Part shown: piece by piece, positions 1-6,272 of the stretch
How positions within the stretch are numbered: the stretch's first letter is position 1
How the letters are laid out: each line of letters opens with the position of its first letter
Assembly: GCA_964368625.1 (NCBI GenBank)
Contig: CAYJBH010000031.1
Coordinates: 1-35,178, forward strand
Source: CAYJBH01 sp964368625
Lineage (GTDB): Bacteria; Bacillota; Clostridia; Oscillospirales; Ruminococcaceae
Reading direction: 5' to 3'
DNA: 35,178 bases
The notes under the pieces: generated by a model
Databases searched by the model: none
What the model saw: only the letters and a program-made list of their open reading frames with translations
What the model was told of the DNA's origin: nothing
Made by a program: the position numbers and the translations under genes

Positions 1-1530
1 GGCATCATCACAAATAGTTACTACCTAAAAAGTGGTGGGATGCCGAGTGTTGGATTAAACAGCGACTCTACCTTAACAAACGTTGGCTCGTTTGATTCGG
101 CAACATCGTCGATTACACTTGATAGCGGAATATCAAACCCCGATAACATCTTGCACACAAACCTTGTCACCGCCTTAAACACAGCAGTGGCGGCATATAA
201 CGCGGCAAATCCAACTGTGATACAGTTAAACACATGGGTGCCGGGCTTTACCACAGACGGCAACTATCCGATTTTTACAACCTATTGGAGCGAATTTGCG
301 GCTACAACCGCACCCACCGGCAACGAAATAACCACCCCCGAACAGCTTGCATGGCTTGCAAACAAGGTTAATGCAGGCGAGGGGGCAGGTGAATATATCC
401 TCGGCATGGATATCGACCTTTCGGGGCGTGCGTGGGTGCCGATAGGCAATAACACAAACAATTTCACCGGCACATTTGATGGCGGCGAGCACAAGATAAC
501 GGGGCTGTATATTAACGCGAGCACGGGCGACTATCAAGGGGTGTTCGGCTATGTCGGCGTGGGTGGCACGGTGCAAAATGTTGATGTGTATGGTAGCGTT
601 ACCGGCCAAAACCACATCGCCGGAGTGGTGGGATATAACAAAGGCACCCTTTTAAACTGTATTGGTAACGCTTCGGTTACCGGCAATACTGCTATCGGAG
701 CCGTGGTGGGAAACAACTATGGCGGCAGCATTACATACTGTATCGGCAATGCAAGCGTAAATAGTAATGGTACTGCCGGTGGTGTAGCCGGTTTTAGCAG
801 ATACGGCATCATCGCAAACAGCCATAACAACGGCACGGTAACCTCAACCGGTATAACCGTCGGTGGAGTGGTGGGAAACAATGCTGACGACAGTATTGTT
901 TTAAACAGCTACAACAGCGGCGATGTTTCGTCCACAGGGCTAACACCCAATGTCGGTGGTATTGCAGGGCAGAGCGTAACTAATACCAACGTTACAAACT
1001 GCTACAACATCGGCAACATCTCGGCTCCAAATCAGCAGCAAGGCAAAATTGGCGGTGTGGTCGGCAACAACGGCGGCGCTGTCACCGGCAGCTACTATTT
1101 GGCAGACAACGGTGCAGACAACGGTGTTGGAACCGGCGCTGACAAAACCACCAATCTCGGCTCGTTTAGTGCGCAAAGCATGGCAATTACGATAGAGGGC
1201 ACCGCCGACAACAGCATCCCCACAACAAGCCTCTTCACCGCCCTAAACGCAGGTGCGTCGGCATATAATGCTACCGTCACGCCAACCATGAAGGTGGCGG
1301 ATATGTGGGAGCTTGTTGCAGAAAAAACCTACCCAAGCCAAACAACCGTAAAAATTGCCGGTGATGTAACCTATGACGGAGATATTGACACAGACGATTT
1401 AAAGGCGATAGCAGGTGGCAGATACAACATGGAAACAACACCCGAAAACCCTTACGACGTAAACGGTGACGGTGAAATCAACTTTACCGACCTTGCTATG
1501 GTTAGAAACAGCAAGATTTTTGATAAATAG
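1..1530 (+). CDS. Secreted GLUG-repeat protein with C-terminal dockerin (5' end missing)
   Basis: The frame is open from base 1, so the true start lies left of the window and the ATG at 40 is probably internal (the residues before it, NSYYLKSGG, resemble the repeat context further on). Bases about 540-1110 encode at least six glycine-rich GLUG-type repeats with the pattern GGVVGxNxG followed by xNCxNxGxV, as in bacterial surface adhesins and glycan-associated proteins. The last 60 or so codons form a type I dockerin-like module with two calcium-loop motifs, DVTYDGDIDTDD and DVNGDGEINFTD. By family knowledge a dockerin docks onto a cohesin; no cohesin is certain in this window. Role inferred: an extracellular, possibly cellulosome-like or surface-attached protein. 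No catalytic domain is visible in the part present. Confidence is high for the repeats and dockerin, low for function. Confidence 0.85.
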   Translation, partial: GIITNSYYLKSGGMPSVGLNSDSTLTNVGSFDSATSSITLDSGISNPDNILHTNLVTALNTAVAAYNAANPTVIQLNTWVPGFTTDGNYPIFTTYWSEFAATTAPTGNEITTPEQLAWLANKVNAGEGAGEYILGMDIDLSGRAWVPIGNNTNNFTGTFDGGEHKITGLYINASTGDYQGVFGYVGVGGTVQNVDVYGSVTGQNHIAGVVGYNKGTLLNCIGNASVTGNTAIGAVVGNNYGGSITYCIGNASVNSNGTAGGVAGFSRYGIIANSHNNGTVTSTGITVGGVVGNNADDSIVLNSYNSGDVSSTGLTPNVGGIAGQSVTNTNVTNCYNIGNISAPNQQQGKIGGVVGNNGGAVTGSYYLADNGADNGVGTGADKTTNLGSFSAQSMAITIEGTADNSIPTTSLFTALNAGASAYNATVTPTMKVADMWELVAEKTYPSQTTVKIAGDVTYDGDIDTDDLKAIAGGRYNMETTPENPYDVNGDGEINFTDLAMVRNSKIFDK

Positions 1531-1621
1531 GGTCTGTGTAAAAGGGCCGTTAGCAAACAAGAATTTCACAAAACCTTCTAAGGTGAAAAAACAAGAGAAT
1601 TTCAGACGTTTGAGCCCAGTC

Positions 1622-1709
1622 GAGTTTTATTTGATTAGAGCCTAAACATTCTTTTTGATTACACAATACAAATAGTGTGATCAAAAAGGATGTTATTCTA
1701 ACAAAACTC
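1622..1709. repeat. Long imperfect inverted repeat (about 88 nt hairpin)
   Basis: The core arms 1647-1664 and 1675-1692 pair over 18 positions (16 Watson-Crick, two G-U) around a 10-base loop. Pairing resumes outward with AACAT/ATGTT, then TTAGA (1635-1639) with TCTAA (1697-1701), then GAGTTTT (1622-1628) with AAAACTC (1703-1709). The whole segment can fold as one long stem with small internal loops. There is no strong T-run directly after it, so it is not a simple terminator. It may be a structured RNA, a MITE-like palindrome or an element end. Confidence 0.6.
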
Positions 1710-1726
1710 AGTGATCATGCGGATTT

Positions 1727-1760
1727 AAGAGGATAAATCGTCAAGATTTACCCTCTTTTT
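1727..1760 (+). terminator. Rho-independent terminator-like hairpin
   Basis: The 13-base arms at 1727-1739 and 1745-1757 differ at one position and flank a 5-base loop. The 3' arm runs into TTTTT. The orientation suits transcription coming from the GLUG-dockerin gene or from the palindrome at 1622-1709. Confidence 0.6.
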
Positions 1761-1849
1761 ACGTCAATTTCGAGGATGTTATTGCCATTTTCTAACCACC
1801 GACTGGGAACGAACGCACCAAAATATAAAAAATAACAAATTGTACCCGT

Positions 1850-1890
1850 AAGACCGAGAGTTTCGACCCAGAAACTCTCGGTCTTTTTTT
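1850..1890 (+). terminator. Strong rho-independent terminator
   Basis: Perfect 15-base arms (1850-1864 and 1871-1885) surround a 6-base loop, and the 3' arm runs into seven consecutive T residues. On the minus strand no T-run follows, so it acts on + strand transcription. It lies 320 bases beyond the nearest + strand gene, which suggests it may end a small transcript of its own. Confidence 0.8.
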
Positions 1891-2028
1891 GTATAAAAAT
1901 GATCTGTAGAGATACATGGTCACACAGCATGACCCTCGGCAACCGTCTGCTGTGTGACGGGTTTTCCCTCCTGATAGTATTACAAACCTTTATGTCTATG
2001 CTCCCAGACATGAAGGTTGTTGTTTTTC
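1891..2028 (+). ncRNA. Candidate small structured RNA
   Basis: Between two + strand terminators lies a compact block with a perfect 11-base-pair stem (GTCACACAGCA at 1919-1929 with TGCTGTGTGAC at 1948-1958). The 18-base loop contains CCTCGGCAACCG, which can itself form a short inner stem. A second hairpin with a T-rich tail closes the block. No open reading frame here is convincing and I do not recognise the fold. The GGCAACC string recalls S-box RNAs, but the remaining S-box elements are missing and no + strand gene follows. Assignment as an RNA gene is inference from structure alone. Confidence 0.3.
1985..2028 (+). terminator. Terminator-like hairpin with T-rich tail
   Basis: The 13-base arms at 1985-1997 and 2006-2018 pair fully with one G-U pair, around an 8-base loop. 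GTTGTTTTTCTC follows. This is the third + strand terminator-like structure in the gap, and it would close the candidate RNA at 1891-2028. Confidence 0.55.
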
Positions 2029-2149
2029 TCTCACACATGTCCAAAATACACCGGAGATCTGCCGCGCTGTTTGACAATATATCTCGCAAGATCGATAAAC
2101 TTTTCAATATAATATTCCATTAAATATATTTAATTTACTGTGATATCAT

Positions 2150-3550
2150 TTAAAAACCAAAATATTCCTTGGCGTTAAGATATGAAATATCCTTTATTAT
2201 TTTTTCCAGCAGTTCATAATCTTGCGGAATTTCACCATTGCAAGCCCAGCTTCCTATGAGTTCGCAGAGAATGCGACGAAAATACTCGTGTCTTGTGTAG
2301 GATAAAAAGCTCCTTGAGTCGGTGAGCATTCCTATAAAGTTGCCGAGCAGACCGAGGTTTGCAAGGGAGGTGAGCTGATTTATCATTCCTGCCTTGTGGT
2401 CGTTAAACCACCATGCACTGCCATGTTGAATTTTTCCACGAATTTCGGAATTATCCTGAAAGCATCCTATCACTGAGCCGATGGCGGCATCATCATTTGG
2501 GTTGAGTGAATAGATTATTGTTTTGGGGAGAGCATCGTTTGTTTTAAGATGGTTAAAAAAATCTGCCATTTTTGAAGACGGTGAATAGTTGTCTATACAA
2601 TCAAAGCCGGCGTCCGGACCGAGGCGCTTTAACATATCGGTGTTGTTGTTTCGCTTACAGCCGTAGTGTAGTTGCATTGCCCAGCCACGCTTTTGATACT
2701 GTGCCGCTACAGCAGTCATAAATGCAGTTTTAAAGCACTCTACCTCGTGAGGGGTTGGGGTGATTCCATTCATCTTATCAGAGAATATTCTCTCTATCTC
2801 CGCCTTATCGACAGGGCTATACATGATATAATTAAGTGCGTGATCGGAAGCTCTGCACCCGTGTTTTTCAAAGTAGTCCATACGAGAAATTATCGCCGAC
2901 ATCAGTTCACAAAAGCCGGTTATCTTTATCTTGCTTACCTCTTCCAAGGTTATGATATAGTCACAAAAGTCTGAAAGCTCAATGTTCATCGCCTTATCGG
3001 GGCGAAAGGTGGGTACAACCTTCACATCAATCCTGTCGTTTTCCTCAATGGTTTTATGCCAGTGCAGATCATCAACAGGGTCGTCGGTGGTACCGATAAC
3101 CTCAACATTTGACATTTTTATAATGTCTATTACCCCCATGTTCAAAAGCTTTTTGTTACAAAGGTCATAAACTTCTTTTGCATTTTTACTGCACAGATGT
3201 CCATCAAACCCAAAATATCGTTTAAGTTCAAGATGGCTCCAGTGATAAAGAGGGTTGCCAAGTGCTTTTTCCAGCGTTTGTGCCCATTTAATGAATTTCG
3301 AAAGATCATCGGCATCACCGGTTATGAACTCCTCAGCCACCCCGTTTGAGCGCATCTGTCGCCATTTATAATGGTCCCCACCCAGCCAGAGCTGTGTTAT
3401 GTTGTCGAAACGCCTATTTTGTGCTATTTCCTGAGGGTTTATATGACAGTGATAGTCAATAATCGGCATGTTTTCTGCGTATTGATGAAATAGCTTTTGT
3501 GATACTTCGTTTGAAAGCAGGAAGTTTTCGTTTAAAAATTTTCTTGACAT
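2150..3550 (-). CDS. uxaC: Uronate isomerase UxaC
   Basis: Catalyses glucuronate to fructuronate and galacturonate to tagaturonate, the entry step of hexuronate breakdown in the cytoplasm. The protein matches the UxaC family along its length: an N-terminal metal-binding HCH (residues 34-36 in IIDYHCHINP), the WLGGDHYKWRQMRSNG stretch, TTDDP, the P-T-F-R-P-D-K segment and the C-terminal LTDSRSFLSYTRHEYFRR block. The frame stays open to 3634, but the upstream 28 residues have no family match. Starting at the ATG at 3550 (MSRKFLNENF) gives 466 residues, the normal length; the ATG at 3562 is an alternative. It lies downstream of the LacI regulator on the same strand, with its own likely promoter, and opposite to uxaAB. 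Confidence 0.95.
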   Translation of the reverse strand: MSRKFLNENFLLSNEVSQKLFHQYAENMPIIDYHCHINPQEIAQNRRFDNITQLWLGGDHYKWRQMRSNGVAEEFITGDADDLSKFIKWAQTLEKALGNPLYHWSHLELKRYFGFDGHLCSKNAKEVYDLCNKKLLNMGVIDIIKMSNVEVIGTTDDPVDDLHWHKTIEENDRIDVKVVPTFRPDKAMNIELSDFCDYIITLEEVSKIKITGFCELMSAIISRMDYFEKHGCRASDHALNYIMYSPVDKAEIERIFSDKMNGITPTPHEVECFKTAFMTAVAAQYQKRGWAMQLHYGCKRNNNTDMLKRLGPDAGFDCIDNYSPSSKMADFFNHLKTNDALPKTIIYSLNPNDDAAIGSVIGCFQDNSEIRGKIQHGSAWWFNDHKAGMINQLTSLANLGLLGNFIGMLTDSRSFLSYTRHEYFRRILCELIGSWACNGEIPQDYELLEKIIKDISYLNAKEYFGF

Positions 3551-3584
3551 TTTTATGTCCATTCCTTTCTCTATGTTTTTACAG

Positions 3585-3605
3585 TTTTGCCACATAGTGG
3601 CGAAA
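3585..3605. promoter_or_regulatory. Palindrome in the uxaC leader, candidate operator
   Basis: GCCAC-ATA-GTGGC (3589-3601) is a perfect inverted repeat, and with flanking bases the arms match at 8 of 9 positions. It lies just downstream of the predicted uxaC -10 box. It differs from the TGTAAGCGCTTACA operators of the LacI gene and uxaA, so if functional it would bind another regulator. Confidence 0.35.
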
Positions 3606-3612
3606 TTCCAGC

Positions 3613-3641
3613 ATATTACGCTGAATAAGAACAAAACACAA
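3613..3641 (-). promoter_or_regulatory. Predicted uxaC promoter
   Basis: On the minus strand TTGTGT (3641-3636) and TAATAT (3618-3613) are separated by 17 bases. The site lies between the LacI-gene terminator hairpin and the uxaC start, so uxaC probably has its own promoter in addition to any read-through. Confidence 0.5.
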
Positions 3642-3667
3642 AAGTTTGAAAATTTGTTTTCAAACTT
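3642..3667 (-). terminator. Hairpin terminator at the end of the LacI regulator gene
   Basis: Perfect 11-base arms at 3642-3652 and 3657-3667 flank a 4-base loop. On the minus strand the stem is followed by TTGTGTTTTG. It overlaps the stop codon of the regulator gene and precedes the uxaC promoter. The T-run is short, so termination may be partial. Confidence 0.5.
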
Positions 3668-4661
3668 ATACCTCTTTTGTGGTTTGTCTTACATGTAGTT
3701 CGCCTGAAACTATTGTTTTTCGTGGTGTGGGTTGGTTTTTAAGAACATTCACTAAGGTTCTTACCGCGCCGTCGCAGCAGTGCGAAAGGTTATTGTCTAT
3801 GCTGGAGAGCTCCGGCTCGCATAGCTCACAAAGACGTGAATTGTTGTAGCCTATAACCTGCAGTTTATCCGGAACGGCTATTCCGTGCATTTTTGCATAT
3901 TTTAAACAGCCAATCGCAAGCTCATCATCACCGGTGATTACCGCCTCTACCCTGCTTAACTCGTGTAAATTCTCTGTTATATAAGAGGTATCCTTATCAA
4001 GATATACTACATTTTTACTATCAAAATTTATCCCCATTTCTCTATATGCCGACTTAAAACCTTTTAACTTTTGCTCCGATCCGTATGACCGCCTTCGGTT
4101 TATGAATAAAATATCTTTAATTCCTTTTCGTAAAAAATGTGTTGTAGTTTCTGCAACAATCCCCTCGTCGTCGCAGAGTATACCATATATGTTTTTACGG
4201 TTAATATAGCCGTTAACTATGAATATCGGAACCTTTTTTCCCGCATCTATTATATAATCATTTTCCTTTGTATTGATAAAATCAGAACCTACAAAGATTA
4301 CTGCATCTACCCCTTTTGTTAGTAGAGTTGAGAGGTATGCCTTCTTGTCGTTATTATTGTAGCCTGTGCAGCATAGAAGGCTGTCATACCCGTTTTCTCT
4401 AAGTCCGTTGCTGATACGGTTAATGGCCTCGGCAATATAGATATCTGAGATGTTTGCGCACAGAACACCTATGGTGTTCATGGAATTGCCAAGCAGCGAG
4501 CGTGCAAATATATTCGGGGTGTAGTCAGCCTTTGCTATAACTGCTAACACCTTTTGCCTTGTTGCATCGCTTACCTTTTCACTGTTATTTAATACTCGAG
4601 AAACAGTAGCTATTGAAACTCCGGCTTTTTTTGAAATATCGTATATATTGTATTTATTCAT
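3666..4661 (-). CDS. LacI-family transcriptional regulator of hexuronate genes
   Basis: The 331-residue protein has the classic N-terminal LacI helix-turn-helix (IYDISKKAGVSIATVSRVLN, then the hinge region ADYTPNIFARSL) and a periplasmic-binding-protein-like effector domain (NTIGVLCANISDIYIAEAI, then KGVDAVIFVGSDF, up to LQVIGYNNSRL). Length is normal. It sits between uxaC and the divergent uxaAB operon. Near-identical palindromes lie just downstream of its own promoter (4674-4687) and of the uxaA promoter (4770-4783), so local control and autorepression are likely. The effector is probably a hexuronate or pathway intermediate; this is inferred from position, not shown by the sequence. An AGGAG lies three bases before the ATG at 4661. 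Confidence 0.9.
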   Translation of the reverse strand: MNKYNIYDISKKAGVSIATVSRVLNNSEKVSDATRQKVLAVIAKADYTPNIFARSLLGNSMNTIGVLCANISDIYIAEAINRISNGLRENGYDSLLCCTGYNNNDKKAYLSTLLTKGVDAVIFVGSDFINTKENDYIIDAGKKVPIFIVNGYINRKNIYGILCDDEGIVAETTTHFLRKGIKDILFINRRRSYGSEQKLKGFKSAYREMGINFDSKNVVYLDKDTSYITENLHELSRVEAVITGDDELAIGCLKYAKMHGIAVPDKLQVIGYNNSRLCELCEPELSSIDNNLSHCCDGAVRTLVNVLKNQPTPRKTIVSGELHVRQTTKEV

Positions 4662-4673
4662 ACTCTCCTAAAC

Positions 4674-4687
4674 TGTAACCGCTTTCA
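4674..4687. promoter_or_regulatory. LacI-type operator in front of the regulator gene
   Basis: TGTAACCGCTTTCA matches the perfect palindrome TGTAAGCGCTTACA at 4770 in 12 of 14 positions, with the central CG kept. It lies between the predicted promoter of the regulator gene and its ribosome binding site, which suits autorepression. Confidence 0.7.
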
Positions 4688-4695
4688 TATAAATT

Positions 4696-4724
4696 ATTTT
4701 ATCATAAATTCTTGTGTATAGCAA
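4696..4724 (-). promoter_or_regulatory. Predicted promoter of the LacI regulator
   Basis: Minus-strand TTGCTA (4724-4719), 17 bases, TAAAAT (4701-4696). Transcription would start close to the operator at 4674-4687. Confidence 0.5.
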
Positions 4725-4736
4725 CGATAAAATACA

Positions 4737-4766
4737 TTGACAATATCAACAATTATATTGTATAGT
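4737..4766 (+). promoter_or_regulatory. Predicted uxaA-uxaB promoter
   Basis: TTGACA (4737-4742), an 18-base spacer and TATAGT (4761-4766). The operator begins four bases after the -10 box, covering the expected start point. The reading frame that opens at 4737 therefore lies in the promoter and is not the real start of uxaA. Confidence 0.75.
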
Positions 4767-4769
4767 AAT

Positions 4770-4783
4770 TGTAAGCGCTTACA
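4770..4783. promoter_or_regulatory. LacI-family operator at the uxaA promoter
   Basis: TGTAAGCGCTTACA is a perfect 14-base palindrome with the central CG typical of LacI-family sites. It sits on the expected uxaA transcription start. Confidence 0.8.
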
Positions 4784-4796
4784 CGTAAGGTTGCAG

Positions 4797-6272
4797 ATGA
4801 AAAATAACATCCAAATTTCCGAAAAGGACAATGTAGTTGTTGCATTGAAAAAACTAACGCAAGGTGAGTTATTGCCACCATTTGACACAAGGGTTGTGCA
4901 GGACGTCGATCTAGGTCACAAGATAGCGGTGTGTGATATTAAAAAGGGCGAGCCGGTAATAAAATACGCCCATGTGATAGGTAGGGCTTGCGCCGACATA
5001 AAAAACGGTGAGACAGTTCACACCCACAACCTTGCAACGAACCTTGGCAAGAAAATGTCCTACAGCTATCACCCCACCTTAACCGAAATTAAAACAAACG
5101 GCAAATCCACCTTCAAAGGCTTTGTGCGTGAAAACGGCGAGGTTGGCATACGTAACGAGATATGGATTATTCCAACGGTGGGTTGTATGAACAGTGTCGC
5201 CACCGCCATCGCCCAAAAGGCAAAACCGATGCTCAAAGGCACGGTAGGGGATGTTGTTGCTTTCTTGCATCCTTACGGTTGTTCACAGATGGGGGAGGAT
5301 CAGTCGAACACCAAAAAGGTGCTCGCCGGTCTCGCAAAGCACCCCAATGTCGGCGGCGCTTTGCTGTTGGGGCTCGGGTGCGAGAACTGCCCCACCGAGA
5401 GCATAGTCACCTATCTCGGGGATTTTGACAGCAAAAAAATCAGGTTTTTGACCGCCCAACACGGCGAGGACGAGGGGGAGAGCGCCCGAAAAATAGTGTC
5501 GGAGTTGATTGAGAATGTGTGCTACCTGGAGCGCAGTGCGGTTTCACTCGATAAGCTTACGGTTGGATTAAAATGTGGCGGGAGCGACGGTCTTTCCGGC
5601 ATAACCGCAAACCCCACACTCGGAGTATATTCAGATCTGCTTATATCGCACGGAGGGTCGACTATTCTAACTGAGGTGCCGGAGATGTTTGGTGCCGAGA
5701 CAATCTTAATGAATCGATGCAAGGATAAAACCGTTTTTGACAAGACGGTCAATCTCATTGAAAACTTTAAGGATTATTTCACACGGCATGATCAGGTGGT
5801 CTATGAAAATCCCTCGCCCGGTAACAAGGAGGGCGGTATATCGACATTAGAGGATAAATCGCTCGGCTGTACCCAAAAATCCGGTTCTGCCAATGTGGTC
5901 GACGTGCTGAGTTACGCCGAGCCCATAAAAACAAAGGGGCTTAATCTGTTGTGCGCACCGGGCAACGACCTTGTCGCCTCCACCGCTCTCGCGGTGTCAG
6001 GGGCGCAGCTAATTCTATTTACCACCGGAAGAGGCACTCCGTTTGCAAGCCCTGTTCCGACGATAAAAATTTCCTCTAACACGCAGCTTTATAAAAAAAA
6101 GAGAAACTGGATAGATTTTGATACCGGCAGTATCGTAAAGGGAACAAGCATCGACGAGATGGGAGAAAAACTCTTTGAAAAGGTGCTCGCGGTCGCAAAC
6201 GGCGAACAGGTGAAATCGGAGAAAAACGGATACCACGACATGGCTATTTTTAAACAGGGGGTAACACTATGA
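4797..6272 (+). CDS. uxaA: Altronate dehydratase UxaA
   Basis: Dehydrates D-altronate to 2-keto-3-deoxygluconate, the galacturonate branch of the pathway. The 491-residue protein has the two parts of the family: an N-terminal SAF-like domain (about residues 1-80, with DVDLGHKIAVCDIKKGE) and a large C-terminal dehydratase domain with GEVGIRNEIWIIPTVGCMN, HPYGCSQMGEDQ, LGLGCENCPTE and KCGGSDGLSGITANPTLG. The ATG at 4797 is chosen because AAGG lies six bases upstream and because the promoter and operator end at 4783. The stop overlaps the start of uxaB by four bases (ATGA), so the two genes are translationally coupled. GC content looks higher than in the genes after 7900. Confidence 0.95.
   Translation: MKNNIQISEKDNVVVALKKLTQGELLPPFDTRVVQDVDLGHKIAVCDIKKGEPVIKYAHVIGRACADIKNGETVHTHNLATNLGKKMSYSYHPTLTEIKTNGKSTFKGFVRENGEVGIRNEIWIIPTVGCMNSVATAIAQKAKPMLKGTVGDVVAFLHPYGCSQMGEDQSNTKKVLAGLAKHPNVGGALLLGLGCENCPTESIVTYLGDFDSKKIRFLTAQHGEDEGESARKIVSELIENVCYLERSAVSLDKLTVGLKCGGSDGLSGITANPTLGVYSDLLISHGGSTILTEVPEMFGAETILMNRCKDKTVFDKTVNLIENFKDYFTRHDQVVYENPSPGNKEGGISTLEDKSLGCTQKSGSANVVDVLSYAEPIKTKGLNLLCAPGNDLVASTALAVSGAQLILFTTGRGTPFASPVPTIKISSNTQLYKKKRNWIDFDTGSIVKGTSIDEMGEKLFEKVLAVANGEQVKSEKNGYHDMAIFKQGVTL

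Larger units (their letters stand above)
1531..2149. other. 619-base intergenic block rich in hairpins, no convincing gene
   Basis: This is the only stretch over 300 bases without a gene. It separates the convergent ends of the GLUG-dockerin gene (+) and uxaC (-). It holds at least five inverted repeats in about 410 bases: a long imperfect hairpin at 1622-1709, and hairpins at 1727-1760, 1850-1890, 1919-1958 and 1985-2028. Three of them are followed by T-rich runs on the + strand, more terminators than one upstream gene needs. Short open frames exist on both strands, but they run through the palindromes and look like nothing I recognise. The block could encode one or more small RNAs, or be the debris of a mobile element. 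Nothing decides between these. Confidence 0.6.

Noticed and set aside
226..615. 129-codon minus-strand frame inside the GLUG-dockerin gene
   Set aside because: It is antisense to a gene with clear repeats and a dockerin, its product is like no family, and other antisense frames there arise from the same biased codon use.
1531..1560. GGTCTGTGTAAAAGGG as the terminal repeat of an IS256-type element
   Set aside because: The string vaguely resembles such ends, but no transposase fragment, matching inverted end or target duplication is visible.
1622..1709. Integron attC-like site
   Set aside because: The long imperfect palindrome is suggestive, but the core site RYYYAAC/GTTRRRY pair is not present and there is no integrase.
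1891..1975. S-box (SAM-I) riboswitch
   Set aside because: GGCAACC and ATGA are present, but the first stem, the kink-turn and the closing helix do not match, and no + strand gene follows.
1748..2107. 119-codon minus-strand frame in the hairpin-rich gap
   Set aside because: It runs through three palindromes, including the strong terminator, and has no ribosome binding site. The end (FGAFVPSRWLENGNNILEID) looks protein-like and might be an old coding fragment, but I cannot name a family.
4737..4796. Upstream start of uxaA at a TTG
   Set aside because: That codon is the -35 box of the promoter; the operator also falls inside the extra segment, and the ATG at 4797 has a proper ribosome binding site.
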